Shown one piece after another: positions 38,701 to 48,137 of a stretch of DNA of 64,000 nucleotides. The DNA is from SCGC-AAA076-P13 sp964276235 (GTDB taxonomy: Bacteria; Pseudomonadota; Gammaproteobacteria; Magnimaribacterales; D2472). The notes beneath the pieces were generated by a model. The model had not been told where the DNA came from. It saw only the letters and a program-made list of their open reading frames with translations, and searched no databases. The translations under genes and the position numbers were made by a program. Position 1 is the first letter of the stretch. Every line of letters begins with the position of its first letter. The stretch lies in contig CAXYEK010000001.1 in assembly GCA_964276235.1 (NCBI GenBank), forward strand, positions 434,001 to 498,000, written 5' to 3'.

Positions 38701-39791
38701 AGAAAGGTGAAACTCTTACTCAAGAGAAATTAGAATCCCTAGATCTTAATGATATTTTTTCTATAAGAACAGATACAGACAATATCAATGATGTTATTGA
38801 AGATACTGAAAAAAGTTATAAAGAATACTCTAAAGATATCAAAACAAGGTTTGAAGAGAAAAAAGCTAAGATAATCAGAGGTCATGATTTGGCTCCTGGA
38901 GTTATCAAAATAGTTAAAGTTTATCTAGCTATAAAAAGAAGAATTCAGCCTGGTGATAAAATGGCTGGTCGTCATGGAAACAAAGGTGTTATTTCTGAAA
39001 TTATGCCCGTAGAGGATATGCCATATGACGAATATGGTAATCCTGTCGATGTGGTGTTAAATCCTCTTGGCGTACCTTCTAGAATGAATGTTGGTCAAAT
39101 ACTAGAGACTCATATGGGTTGTGCAGCAAAAGGCATAGGTCAAAAAATTGATTCAATGTTAAAAGCAAATGCAAAACCAGCTGAGCTTAAAGACTATCTT
39201 GATAAGCTTTATAATCATAATGCCGCTAATAAAGAAGATATAGATTCGTTCAATAATAGTGAAATTCTTGAGTTAGCTAATAATCTTAAAGATGGGCTTC
39301 CAATAGCTACACCAGTATTTGATGGTGCAAAAGAAAGTGAAGTAAAAGATCTTCTTAAGCTTGCTGATTTGCCTGAATCTGGTCAATTTACACTTTATGA
39401 CGGAAGAACAGGTACTAAATTTGATAGACCAGTAACTGTAGGTTACATGTACATCATCAAATTAAATCACTTGGTTGACGATAAAATGCATGCTAGATCT
39501 ACTGGCTCATATAGTTTGGTTACTCAGCAGCCATTAGGTGGTAAAGCTCAGTTTGGTGGTCAAAGATTTGGTGAAATGGAAGTATGGGCTCTTGAAGCTT
39601 ATGGTGCTTCATACACCCTTCAAGAAATGTTAACAGTTAAATCTGATGACGTTGCTGGAAGAACGAAGATGTATAAAAATATTGTTGATGGAAGTTATGA
39701 AATGGATGCGAATATTCCTGAGTCATTTAATGTTCTTAGTAAAGAAATTAAATCACTTGGTATTAACCTCGAATTAGATTCAGAAAACTAG
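35730..39791 (+). CDS. rpoB: RNA polymerase beta subunit
   Basis: This is the catalytic-core subunit of 1353 residues (E. coli 1342). The rifampicin region FGSSQLSQFMDQNNPLSE and the following THKRRVSALGPGG carry the wild-type Asp, His and Ser residues, so no resistance change is visible. The conserved GRHGNKG is present in the C-terminal half. The C-terminus (SYSLVTQQPLGGKAQFGGQ and FGEMEVWALEAYGA) is complete. It is coupled to rpoC with a 9-base gap. Confidence 0.99.
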   Translation: MSYSYTEKKRIRKNFGTFKKVMDLPNLIETQTKSYSEFLQADMAPEARKKQGLEEVFQSLFPIKSVSGNAALEYVSYELGKNTYDVQECLVQGLSYSAPLRIKVKLVLYDRETNFKEVKDIKEGEVFMGEVPLMTSDASFVVNGTERVVVAQLHRSPGVFYDHDKGKTHSSGKVLYSARIIPYRGSWLDFEFDPKDILFSRIDRRRKIPATIMLRALDMGTEEILSEFYDEDLFSLEKDTVKLALIPERLRGETLPVDIKVKSKVYVEAGKRITARHIKELTNAKVSEIVLAEEFLIGKVLSKDIFNKETGEVLFGANTEIDMTVLESLKENNINEIACLFINELDKGPYISNTLRADPTSNRLEALVEIYRMMRPGEPPTKDSAETLFNNLFFNEERYDLSEVGRMKFNRRLKLDSDKDSPNILDKEDIIEVMKGIVNIRDGHDIVDDIDHLGNRRVRSVGEMTANQFRVGLIRVERAVRERLSMAEADELGPQDLINAKPVTAAIKEFFGSSQLSQFMDQNNPLSEITHKRRVSALGPGGLTRERAGFEVRDVHPTHYGRVCPIETPEGPNIGLINSFASYSRTNQYGFIETPYRKVVDGKVTDEIMYLSAIDEAEHVIAQANVSLDKNNRFVDDLVAVRHASEFELMSPERVDLMDVSPQQVVSIAASLIPFLEHDDANRALMGSNMQRQAVPVLRAEKPLVGTGLESVVARDSGVCIVANNSGVVENVDASRIVVRVTDKKSKSAADVYNLIKYTRSNQNTCINQRPIVRVGDVVKAGDVLADGPSIDNGELALGQNIRIAFMPWNGYNFEDSILISEKVAREDRFTSIHIQEIVCVARDTKLGSEEITADIPNVGEGSLNKLDECGIVYVGAEVAPGDILVGKITPKGETQLSPEEKLLRAIFGEKASDVKDTSQRSSSKGTVIGVEVFTRDGVEKDLRTQAIEQDHLDETKKDSDDEASVVEQATKTRLCELLKGKKAIKGNGIKKGETLTQEKLESLDLNDIFSIRTDTDNINDVIEDTEKSYKEYSKDIKTRFEEKKAKIIRGHDLAPGVIKIVKVYLAIKRRIQPGDKMAGRHGNKGVISEIMPVEDMPYDEYGNPVDVVLNPLGVPSRMNVGQILETHMGCAAKGIGQKIDSMLKANAKPAELKDYLDKLYNHNAANKEDIDSFNNSEILELANNLKDGLPIATPVFDGAKESEVKDLLKLADLPESGQFTLYDGRTGTKFDRPVTVGYMYIIKLNHLVDDKMHARSTGSYSLVTQQPLGGKAQFGGQRFGEMEVWALEAYGASYTLQEMLTVKSDDVAGRTKMYKNIVDGSYEMDANIPESFNVLSKEIKSLGINLELDSEN

Positions 39792-39800
39792 GAGATAAAA

Positions 39801-42800
39801 TTGAGAGACTTATTAAATTCTTTAAAAACAGGGCAGGATGATTTTACTACCATTTCTGCAGGGCTAGCTTCTCCTCAAGTAATCAAATCTTGGTCTTTTG
39901 GTGAAGTAAAGAAACCTGAAACAATTAACTACAGAACCTTTAAACCAGAAAGAGATGGTTTATTTTGTTCAAAAATATTTGGACCTATAAAAGATTACGA
40001 ATGTATCTGTGGAAAATATAAAAGAATGAAACACAGAGGTGTTGTTTGTGAGAAATGTGGAGTTGAAGTTACTTTAGCTAAGGTGAGAAGGGAAAGAATG
40101 GGTCATATTGATCTTGCAGCACCAGTTGCACATATATGGTTCCTTAAGTCATTACCTTCAAGAATAGGCCTATTATTAAATACAACTTTAAGAGAAATAG
40201 AAAGAGTTCTTTATTTTGAAAGTTATATTGTTACAGATCCAGGTCTTACAGAATTAGAAAAAGGCCAAATCCTTACCGAAGAAGAGTGGGTAGAAAAATA
40301 TGAAGAATTTGGTGACGAATTTTCTGCTGGTATGGGAGCAGAATCTGTTCAAATATTACTTGAAGAGTTAGATATCCATGAAGAAATTAGAATTATAAGA
40401 GAAGAGATTCCTCAGACAAATTCAGAGACTAAACTTAAGAAACTTTCAAAACGTCTAAAACTTTTAGAAGCTTTTAATGAATCTGGTAACAGACCTGAAT
40501 GGATGGTTATGAATGTGCTGCCAGTTCTACCACCGGACTTAAGACCTCTAGTTCCTCTAGAGGGTGGAAGATTCGCAACCTCAGATTTAAATGATTTGTA
40601 TAGAAGAGTTATAAACAGAAATAATAGATTGAAAAGATTACTCGAGTTAAGTGCTCCAGAAATCATTGTTAGAAATGAAAAAAGAATGCTTCAAGAGTCT
40701 GTAGATGCCTTATTGGATAATGGAAGAAGAGGAAGAGTTATTACTGGTACAAATAAAAGACCACTAAAATCTCTAGCCGATATGATTAAAGGTAAGGGTG
40801 GAAGATTCAGACAAAACTTGCTAGGTAAGAGAGTTGATTACTCTGGAAGATCAGTAATTGTTTCAGGCCCAACACTTAAATTACATCAATGTGGATTACC
40901 AAAAAAAATGGCACTCGAGTTATTTAAACCATTCGTATATGGAAAATTAGAAGAAAGAGAGCTAGCTACTACTATTAAAGCTGCTAAGAAATTAGTTGAA
41001 AGAGAAACTCCTGAGGTATGGGAAGTTCTTGAAGATGTAATTAGAGAACATCCAGTAATGCTCAACAGAGCACCAACTCTTCATAGATTAGGTCTTCAAG
41101 CATTCGAACCAAAACTTATTGAAGGAAAGGCCATTCAATTACATCCATTAGTTTGTGTTGCTTTTAACGCAGATTTTGATGGTGACCAAATGGCTGTTCA
41201 CGTTCCCTTAACACTTGAAGCTCAATTAGAAGCTAGAGCATTAATGATGTCTACAAATAATATTTTATCTCCTGCAGATGGAGCACCTATTATTAATCCA
41301 ACTCAGGATATAGTATTAGGTCTGTATTACATGACTCGTGATAATGCTAGCGCTACTGGTTCAGGAAGAGTATTCAGTGACCCAGATGAAGTATTGAGAG
41401 CATATGAAACTGAAACTTTAAATGTTCATTCTTCTATAAAAGTTAGAATAACTGACAAAGACGGACAAAGAGAAATTCATGAAACTACTGTTGGTAGAGT
41501 TCTCATATGGAGAATAACTCCAAGCGAAGTTGGTTTTGATAATATTAACAAAGTTTTAAATAAGAAATTAATTTCAAAACTTGTTGATATTTCATACAGA
41601 AAAGCAGGTTTAAAGAAAACTGTTATCTTTGCTGATCAACTTATGTATTTAGGTTTTGATTTCTCAACAAGATCTGGTTCCTCTATTGGTGTTAATGACT
41701 TTGTTATACCTGAGCAAAAAGCAAAAATAATCGATGATTCAGAAAAAGAAGTCAAAGCAATTGAAAAGCAATTCGAATCAGGTCTAGTTACTCGAGGAGA
41801 GAGATACAATAAAGTTATAGATATATGGTCTAGAGCTAATGAGCAAGTAGCTAAAGCCATGATGGAAAAAATTAGTATGGAAACAGCTAAATCTCCTGAT
41901 GGAAAAGATGTAGAGCAATCCTCTTTTAATTCTGTATATATATATGCAGATTCAGGTGCAAGGGGCTCTCCAGCTCAAATTAGACAGCTTTCTGGAATGA
42001 GAGGCTTAATGTCAAAACCTGATGGCTCTATTATAGAGACTCCAATTACTGCTAACTTTAGGGAAGGCCTATCAGTTCTTCAGTACTTTATATCTACTCA
42101 CGGAGCAAGAAAAGGCCTAGCTGATACAGCTCTTAAAACTGCAAACTCTGGTTATCTAACAAGAAGACTTTGTGATGTCTCAATGGATTCTGTTATTAAT
42201 ATAGAAGATTGTGGGACGGAAGAATCGATTACTGTTACATCTATTATTGATGGCGGCGAAATTATTCAGGCTCTTACAGATAGAATTTTAGGAAGAGTAA
42301 TAGCAGAACCAATTTTAGATGCTGAAGGAAATGTACTTTTTGCAAAAGATACTATGCTTGATGAAGATGCAGTTGATATTATTGATTCATTAAACTTAGC
42401 TTCTTTAAAAGTAAGATCGCCTATGACATGCGAGGCCTCTATAGGAGTCTGTTCTAAGTGTTATGGTAGAGACTTAGCAAGAGGACATTTGGTCCATAGA
42501 GGAGAAGCCGTAGGTGTTGTAGCTGCTCAGTCAATCGGTGAACCAGGAACTCAGCTAACTATGCGTACTTTCCACATTGGTGGCGCTGCTTCAAGTACAT
42601 CAGAAGATAATGCAATATACAACAAGAATGCTGGTGTTGTATCTTTCTCTGATGAAATGAAGACTGTTACAAACAAAGATAAACTTGAAGTTGTAGTTTC
42701 AAGAAATGCTATGGCAACAATCACAGAGCCTAGTGGAAAAATTACAGAACAATATAAAGTTCCTTATGGAGCAACTTTAGAAGTTAATAATACTTCTGAT

Positions 42801-43982
42801 CTAGAAGCTGGTATAAAAATAGCGTCTTGGGACCCATATACAAGACCAATCATTGCTGAAGCTTCTGGTAAAGTTAAATTTGTAGATATTGAAGATGGCG
42901 TAACTGTTAGAGAACAAATGGATGAATTAACAGGACTTTCAAGTATTGAAATTATTGAAGTTTCAGACAGGCCAACTGCTGGAAGAGATTTATCACCTAA
43001 AGTCTTAATTCAAGATTCTAAAGGTAAAACTCTTTTAATTGGAGATTTCAAAGCACCTGCTGAATATCCTCTGCCTGCAGGCGGACTAGTTAATATAGCA
43101 AATGGTCAAAAAATAACAGCTGGTGAGGTTATTGCAAGGATGCCTTTAGTAGCATCTAAGACTAAAGATATTACTGGTGGTTTACCTAGAGTTGCGGATC
43201 TTTTTGAAGCAAGAAAACCTAAAGATGCTTCTGTTCTCTCTGAGGAAACAGGAATCATATCATTTGGTAAAGAAACTAAAGGTAAAATAAGATTAGTAAT
43301 TACTCCGGAAGGGGCTACTAAGAAAGCTCAAAATACTGAAATGTTGATCCCAAAACATAGAACATTATCTGTGTTTGAGGGTGAGAGAATTTCAAAAGGT
43401 GACATCATTTCTGATGGCCCATACAGTCCTCATGACATATTAAGATTGAAAGGCATACCTGCTTTAACAAACTTCATTGTTAATGAAATACAAGATGTTT
43501 ATAGACTTCAAGGTGTATCAATTAATGATAAGCACATCGAAACTATCTTAAGACAAATGCTAAGAAAAGCATTAATTCTTGATGGTGGGGACACTAAATT
43601 CATTCAGGGAGATCAAGTTAGCTATGCTGAATTGAAAGAAGAGAATGAAAAAGCGGTAGCATCTGATAAAACACCAGCAGAATTTGAAAGAGTATTGCTT
43701 GGTATTACTAAGGCATCTCTTGCCACTGATTCATTTATATCTGCTGCATCATTCCAAGAAACAACTAGAGTTCTTACTGAAGCTGCAGTGACAGGCAAAA
43801 AAGATCATTTAAGAGGGCTTAAAGAGAATGTTGTTGTTGGAAGGCTTATTCCTGCTGGAACAGGAATGGAGTTCCATGACAGATTGAAGAATAAAAAACA
43901 ATATGATCTTGAGGAACAAACATTATCTGCGGACGATATAGAAGCAGCTCTAAGACAAGAACTTCAAGAAAATGAGGAATAA
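39801..43982 (+). CDS. rpoC: RNA polymerase beta' subunit
   Basis: This is the subunit with the catalytic Mg site, at 1393 residues (E. coli 1407). The start is TTG, preceded by AGGAGA. The N-terminal zinc site is formed by CICGKYKRMKHRGVVCEKC, and the catalytic NADFDGDQM lies near residue 460. The second zinc site ends with CEASIGVCSKC. The trigger loop region MRTFHIGGAAS is present. A new promoter for rpsL begins immediately after the stop. Confidence 0.99.
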   Translation: MRDLLNSLKTGQDDFTTISAGLASPQVIKSWSFGEVKKPETINYRTFKPERDGLFCSKIFGPIKDYECICGKYKRMKHRGVVCEKCGVEVTLAKVRRERMGHIDLAAPVAHIWFLKSLPSRIGLLLNTTLREIERVLYFESYIVTDPGLTELEKGQILTEEEWVEKYEEFGDEFSAGMGAESVQILLEELDIHEEIRIIREEIPQTNSETKLKKLSKRLKLLEAFNESGNRPEWMVMNVLPVLPPDLRPLVPLEGGRFATSDLNDLYRRVINRNNRLKRLLELSAPEIIVRNEKRMLQESVDALLDNGRRGRVITGTNKRPLKSLADMIKGKGGRFRQNLLGKRVDYSGRSVIVSGPTLKLHQCGLPKKMALELFKPFVYGKLEERELATTIKAAKKLVERETPEVWEVLEDVIREHPVMLNRAPTLHRLGLQAFEPKLIEGKAIQLHPLVCVAFNADFDGDQMAVHVPLTLEAQLEARALMMSTNNILSPADGAPIINPTQDIVLGLYYMTRDNASATGSGRVFSDPDEVLRAYETETLNVHSSIKVRITDKDGQREIHETTVGRVLIWRITPSEVGFDNINKVLNKKLISKLVDISYRKAGLKKTVIFADQLMYLGFDFSTRSGSSIGVNDFVIPEQKAKIIDDSEKEVKAIEKQFESGLVTRGERYNKVIDIWSRANEQVAKAMMEKISMETAKSPDGKDVEQSSFNSVYIYADSGARGSPAQIRQLSGMRGLMSKPDGSIIETPITANFREGLSVLQYFISTHGARKGLADTALKTANSGYLTRRLCDVSMDSVINIEDCGTEESITVTSIIDGGEIIQALTDRILGRVIAEPILDAEGNVLFAKDTMLDEDAVDIIDSLNLASLKVRSPMTCEASIGVCSKCYGRDLARGHLVHRGEAVGVVAAQSIGEPGTQLTMRTFHIGGAASSTSEDNAIYNKNAGVVSFSDEMKTVTNKDKLEVVVSRNAMATITEPSGKITEQYKVPYGATLEVNNTSDLEAGIKIASWDPYTRPIIAEASGKVKFVDIEDGVTVREQMDELTGLSSIEIIEVSDRPTAGRDLSPKVLIQDSKGKTLLIGDFKAPAEYPLPAGGLVNIANGQKITAGEVIARMPLVASKTKDITGGLPRVADLFEARKPKDASVLSEETGIISFGKETKGKIRLVITPEGATKKAQNTEMLIPKHRTLSVFEGERISKGDIISDGPYSPHDILRLKGIPALTNFIVNEIQDVYRLQGVSINDKHIETILRQMLRKALILDGGDTKFIQGDQVSYAELKEENEKAVASDKTPAEFERVLLGITKASLATDSFISAASFQETTRVLTEAAVTGKKDHLRGLKENVVVGRLIPAGTGMEFHDRLKNKKQYDLEEQTLSADDIEAALRQELQENEE

Positions 43983-43984
43983 CA

Positions 43985-44013
43985 TTGACCGTGATAGATA
44001 TGCTCTATAAAAT
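43985..44013 (+). promoter_or_regulatory. Predicted promoter of rpsL-rpsG-fusA
   Basis: TTGACC (43985-43990) and TAAAAT (44008-44013) are 17 bases apart, with CGCGGCC as discriminator. An overlapping TATAAA at 44006 would give 15-base spacing. Transcription would start about 18 bases before the rpsL ATG. Confidence 0.6.
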
Positions 44014-44037
44014 CGCGGCCTAAACAAAATATATATT

Positions 44038-44409
44038 ATGGCAACAGTAAATCAATTATTAAAGAAGTCTAGAAAACCTAAAATTAGAAAGACTGACGTA
44101 CCAGCACTCAATGCATGTCCTCAAAGGAGAGGTGTGTGTACCCGTGTTTATACTACAACACCAAAAAAACCTAATTCAGCATTAAGAAAAGTATGCAGAG
44201 TAAGGCTTACTAGTGGTTTTGAAGTCACATCTTATATTGGTGGTGAAGGTCATAATCTTCAGGAACATTCATTAGTATTAATAAGAGGCGGAAGAGTTAA
44301 AGATCTTCCTGGTGTTAGGTATCACACAATTAGAGGAACTCTAGATACTTCTGGTGTAGCCAATCGTAAACAAAGAAGATCCAAATATGGAGCCAAAAAA
44401 GGTAAATAA
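44038..44409 (+). CDS. rpsL: 30S ribosomal protein S12
   Basis: S12 sits at the decoding site and controls accuracy. The 123-residue protein has the streptomycin-sensitive TPKKPNSALRKV and RVKDLPGVRYH segments with wild-type lysines. It follows rpoC by 55 bases and has its own promoter. It is the first gene of the str-type operon. Confidence 0.98.
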   Translation: MATVNQLLKKSRKPKIRKTDVPALNACPQRRGVCTRVYTTTPKKPNSALRKVCRVRLTSGFEVTSYIGGEGHNLQEHSLVLIRGGRVKDLPGVRYHTIRGTLDTSGVANRKQRRSKYGAKKGK

Positions 44410-44411
44410 TT

Positions 44412-44882
44412 ATGCCAAGAAGAAGAAGTCCCGAGAAAAGAAAAGTATTACCAGATCCTAAATACAAGGATGTAATTCTAGCTAAATTTATGAATAATCT
44501 CATGAAAGATGGAAAGAAGTCTGTTGCTGAAAAAATTGTATATGGTGCCTTTGATCAAATAACAAAAACTTCAAAAGAAGAGCCCCTAGAGATTTTTATG
44601 AAAGCTTTAGATGAAGTTAGTCCTGTAGTTGAGGTTAAATCTAGAAGAGTTGGTGGAGCAAATTATCAAGTCCCAATAGAAATTAGACCTGCTAGAAGAC
44701 AAGCTCTTGCAATGAGATGGATTGTTGAAGCTGCTCGAAAGAGGAGTGAAAAATCAATGAATCTTCGATTGGCTGGAGAACTTATGGATGCATCTCAAAA
44801 GAAAGGTTCAGCTGTTAGAAAAAGAGAAGACGTTCATAAAATGGCTGAGGCTAATAAGGCCTTTTCACACTTTAGATTTTAA
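44412..44882 (+). CDS. rpsG: 30S ribosomal protein S7
   Basis: S7 nucleates assembly of the 30S head and contacts E-site tRNA. The 156-residue protein contains RRVGGANYQVPIEIRPARR and the C-terminal KAFSHFRF. The gap to rpsL is two bases and to fusA 19 bases. In E. coli S7 represses the str operon; no equivalent site was identified here. Confidence 0.98.
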   Translation: MPRRRSPEKRKVLPDPKYKDVILAKFMNNLMKDGKKSVAEKIVYGAFDQITKTSKEEPLEIFMKALDEVSPVVEVKSRRVGGANYQVPIEIRPARRQALAMRWIVEAARKRSEKSMNLRLAGELMDASQKKGSAVRKREDVHKMAEANKAFSHFRF

Positions 44883-44901
44883 AAAACACTAGTAACAAAT
44901 T

Positions 44902-47004
44902 ATGGCAAGAGAAATTGTATTAAATAAGTATCGTAATGTAGGTATATGTGCTCACGTTGATGCTGGTAAAACTACCACAACAGAAAGAGTTCTTTTTTAT
45001 ACTGGCTTATCTCACAAAATTGGTGAAGTTCATGATGGCGCAGCTACCATGGATTGGATGGAACAAGAGCAAGAAAGAGGAATTACTATTACTTCTGCAG
45101 CAACTACTTGTTTCTGGAGTGGAATGGAGCAACAGTTTCCTCAACACAGAATAAATATTATTGATACACCTGGTCACGTTGACTTTACTATTGAGGTCGA
45201 AAGATCATTAAGAGTTCTTGATGGTGCTGTTGTTGTATTTTGTGCAACATCTGGCGTTGAACCTCAATCAGAAACAGTATGGAGACAAGCCAATAGGTAT
45301 GAAGTACCCAGGGTAGTTTTTGTTAATAAGATGGACAGAGCGGGAGCTAACTTCGAAAGAGTTGTTGACCAAATAAAAGATAGGCTTCAAGCGAATATTG
45401 TTCCAATCCAATATAACATCGGTGCCGAAGAAGATTTTAAAGGTGTTGTTGATTTAATAAAGATGCGAGCAATCTACTGGAATGAAGAAGATCAAGGTCT
45501 TACTTTTGACTCGAAAGATATTCCAGAAGAATTAATGGAAAAATGCAATAAGTTAAGAGAAGAAATGGTAGAAGCTGCCGCAGAAGCTAACGAAGAACTT
45601 ATGGATACATATCTTGAATCAGGCGAACTTTCAGTTGAACAAATAAAAGAGGGCTTAAGAATCAGATCACTAGCCAATGATCTTATTGTTGGCTTGTGTG
45701 GATCAGCATTTAAAAATAAAGGCGTTCAAGCAATGCTTGATGCTGTTGTTGAATTTTTGCCAGCACCTGATGAGGTTAAAGCTATAACTGGAGTCATACC
45801 TAATAATAGTCAAGAAGACGAAGAAGCAGATTCAAGAAAATCCTCTGATGAAGAACCTTTTGCTGCTTTAGCTTTTAAAATAGCAACAGACCCTTTTGTT
45901 GGAACTCTTACATTTATAAGAGTCTATTCTGGTGTTCTTGCAGTAGGCGATGCTGTTATAAATTCTACAAAATCTAAAAAAGAAAGAGTTGGAAGAATGG
46001 TGCAGATGCACTCAAATAATAGAGAAGAGATCAAAGAAGTAAGAGCTGGTGATATTGCAGCATGTATTGGCTTAAAAGATATTACAACTGGTGATACTCT
46101 ATCTGATGCTAGTAAACCGATTGTTTTAGAAAGAATGGATTTTCCAGAGCCTGTCATTTCTGTTGCTGTTGAACCAAAATCAAAACCTGACCAAGAAAAA
46201 ATGTCACTCGCATTAGGTAAATTAGCTCAAGAAGATCCTTCATTTAGAGTAACAAGTGATGAGGAATCAGGCCAAACAATTATTTCGGGTATGGGTGAGC
46301 TTCATTTAGATGTTCTCGTAGATAGAATGAGAAGAGAATTTTCAGTTGAAGCAAACATCGGAAAGCCACAAGTAGCGTATAGAGAAACTATTAAAGAAAC
46401 AGTAGATGTTGAAGGTAAATTTGTAAGACAGAGTGGTGGTAAAGGTCAGTATGGTCATGTTTGGTTAAAACTAGAACCTTTAGGACTAGACGACGAGTAT
46501 GAATTCGTTGATAAGATTGTTGGTGGTGTTATTCCTAAGGAATATATCCCAGCTGTTAATAAAGGAATCCAAGAGCAAATGCAAAATGGTGTTATTGCTG
46601 GATATCCTTTACTAGCCTTAAGAGCAACTTTATACGATGGTTCTTTCCATGATGTTGATTCAAATGAAATGGCATTTAAGATTGCTGGTTCAATGGCGCT
46701 TAAAGAAGGTGCTAATAAAGCAAAACCAGCTTTGCTAGAACCTGTAATGAAGGTAGTTGTTGTCACTCCAGAAGAACATATGGGTGATGTAGTTGGTGAC
46801 TTAAATAGAAGAAGAGGAATTATATTAGGTATGGATGACATTACTTCTGGTAAAGAAGTCTCATCAGAAGTTCCGTTGGCCGAAATGTTTGGTTATGCAA
46901 CAGATTTAAGATCTGCAACTCAAGGAAGAGCTACATTTACAATGGAATTTACCAAGTATGGTGAAGTTCCAAAAAATATAGCTGAAGGTTTAAAAGGGTC
47001 ATAA
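44902..47004 (+). CDS. fusA: Elongation factor G
   Basis: EF-G drives ribosomal translocation. The 700-residue protein has G1 AHVDAGKTTTTER, the switch I part QERGITI, G3 DTPGHVDF and G4 NKMDR. Domains II-V follow, with the conserved GMGELHLDVLVDR. The length matches E. coli (704). The usual tufA gene after fusA is missing, and a strong promoter for rpsJ follows instead. Confidence 0.98.
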   Translation: MAREIVLNKYRNVGICAHVDAGKTTTTERVLFYTGLSHKIGEVHDGAATMDWMEQEQERGITITSAATTCFWSGMEQQFPQHRINIIDTPGHVDFTIEVERSLRVLDGAVVVFCATSGVEPQSETVWRQANRYEVPRVVFVNKMDRAGANFERVVDQIKDRLQANIVPIQYNIGAEEDFKGVVDLIKMRAIYWNEEDQGLTFDSKDIPEELMEKCNKLREEMVEAAAEANEELMDTYLESGELSVEQIKEGLRIRSLANDLIVGLCGSAFKNKGVQAMLDAVVEFLPAPDEVKAITGVIPNNSQEDEEADSRKSSDEEPFAALAFKIATDPFVGTLTFIRVYSGVLAVGDAVINSTKSKKERVGRMVQMHSNNREEIKEVRAGDIAACIGLKDITTGDTLSDASKPIVLERMDFPEPVISVAVEPKSKPDQEKMSLALGKLAQEDPSFRVTSDEESGQTIISGMGELHLDVLVDRMRREFSVEANIGKPQVAYRETIKETVDVEGKFVRQSGGKGQYGHVWLKLEPLGLDDEYEFVDKIVGGVIPKEYIPAVNKGIQEQMQNGVIAGYPLLALRATLYDGSFHDVDSNEMAFKIAGSMALKEGANKAKPALLEPVMKVVVVTPEEHMGDVVGDLNRRRGIILGMDDITSGKEVSSEVPLAEMFGYATDLRSATQGRATFTMEFTKYGEVPKNIAEGLKGS

Positions 47005-47034
47005 TTTTATAGTCTATAAAACTGCTCAATTGAG

Positions 47035-47064
47035 TTGACAGTATGACTACTAGGGGCTTAGAAT
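47035..47064 (+). promoter_or_regulatory. Predicted S10 operon promoter
   Basis: A perfect TTGACA (47035-47040) and TAGAAT (47059-47064) are 18 bases apart. ACGCCACA follows as discriminator. TTAGAATACGC is identical to the element at the rRNA promoter (7260-7270). The leader to rpsJ is about 57 bases, shorter than the 172-base E. coli leader on which L4 acts. Confidence 0.75.
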
Positions 47065-47128
47065 ACGCCACATTTTGCGATAAGCAAATTGTTAAATTTT
47101 TAATAAGATAGGGAAAAAAAGGTAAAAA

Positions 47129-47440
47129 ATGGAGAATCAATCAATCAGAATTAGGCTTAAGGCTTTTGATTACAGACTGATAGATGCTTCAGCTAAATTA
47201 ATTGTAGAAACTGTAAAAAAAACAGGTGCAATTATCAATGGACCAATACCATTACCTGTTAAAAAAGAGAGAACAACTATATTGAAATCACCGCATAAAG
47301 ATAAAGATGCTAGAGACCAATATGAGATTGTTACATATAAAAGACTTATGGATATAGTCCAACCAACTGATAAAACAGTTGATGCTTTAATGAAATTAGA
47401 TCTATCTTCAGGGGTAGACGTTCAGATAAGCCTGGGTTAG
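47129..47440 (+). CDS. rpsJ: 30S ribosomal protein S10
   Basis: S10 is a 30S head protein and, with NusB, the boxA-binding antitermination factor. The 103-residue length is standard. RIRLKAFDYRLID and GPIPLPVKKERTTILKSPH are family-typical. It heads the S10 series of the long ribosomal cluster. Confidence 0.98.
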   Translation: MENQSIRIRLKAFDYRLIDASAKLIVETVKKTGAIINGPIPLPVKKERTTILKSPHKDKDARDQYEIVTYKRLMDIVQPTDKTVDALMKLDLSSGVDVQISLG

Positions 47441-47501
47441 TTCATTATTTAACGCGAATGCGGCCATAGAGGGTTATTAGCCCCGTAAAAAGGAGAATAA
47501 A

Positions 47502-48137
47502 TTGAGCATAGGCTTAATAGGAAAAAAATCAGGAATGTCTCGTCTTTTCCTAGAAGACGGAGAGTCAGTCCCAGTTACTGCAGTATCTGTTTGTGGTAAT
47601 TTTTTAGCAGATATCAAAACATCACAAAGAGATGGATACAATGCATTTGTAGTTTCAAAAGTAACTAAATCCAATAATGTTAATAAATCTAAAAGTGAGT
47701 TTTACAAAAAGATTAATCTTGAGCCTGGAATCTTAGCAGAGTTTAGAGCGGACGATGAGATATCTGAAGAATTCAAAATTGGAAAACATTTAACGGCTGA
47801 TATCTTTGAAGTTGGCCAATATGTTGACGTAACAGGAACATCTAAAGGTAAGGGTTACGCAGGTGTTATTAAGAGACATAATTTTGCTATGCAAGATGCC
47901 ACACATGGTAATTCTCTATCACACAGAGCTCATGGATCAATTGGACAGTGCCAGACTCCAGGAAGAGTATGGAAAGGTAAAAAAATGTCAGGTCATATGG
48001 GCAATGAACAGAAAACAGTCCAGAGTCTAAAGATTGTTGAATTAGATGTCGAAAACAACGTCATATATATTCGCGGTGCAGTTCCAGGATTTAATGGATC
48101 TGATTTAAAAATAAAACCAGCACTTAAAAAATCATGA
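47502..48137 (+). CDS. rplC: 50S ribosomal protein L3
   Basis: L3 is an early assembly protein near the peptidyl-transferase centre. The 211-residue protein starts with TTG, preceded by AAAGGAG. It has GLIGKKSGMSRLF at the N-terminus and GSIGQCQTPGRVWKGKKMSGHMG in the extended loop, split here by GRV. The 61-base gap before it holds a small GGG/CCC hairpin. Confidence 0.97.
   Translation: MSIGLIGKKSGMSRLFLEDGESVPVTAVSVCGNFLADIKTSQRDGYNAFVVSKVTKSNNVNKSKSEFYKKINLEPGILAEFRADDEISEEFKIGKHLTADIFEVGQYVDVTGTSKGKGYAGVIKRHNFAMQDATHGNSLSHRAHGSIGQCQTPGRVWKGKKMSGHMGNEQKTVQSLKIVELDVENNVIYIRGAVPGFNGSDLKIKPALKKS

Noticed and set aside
47005..47034. Terminator after fusA
   Set aside because: TTTTATAG-T-CTATAAAA is a very AT-rich palindrome with almost no loop and no T tract after it. 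I would not call it a terminator.
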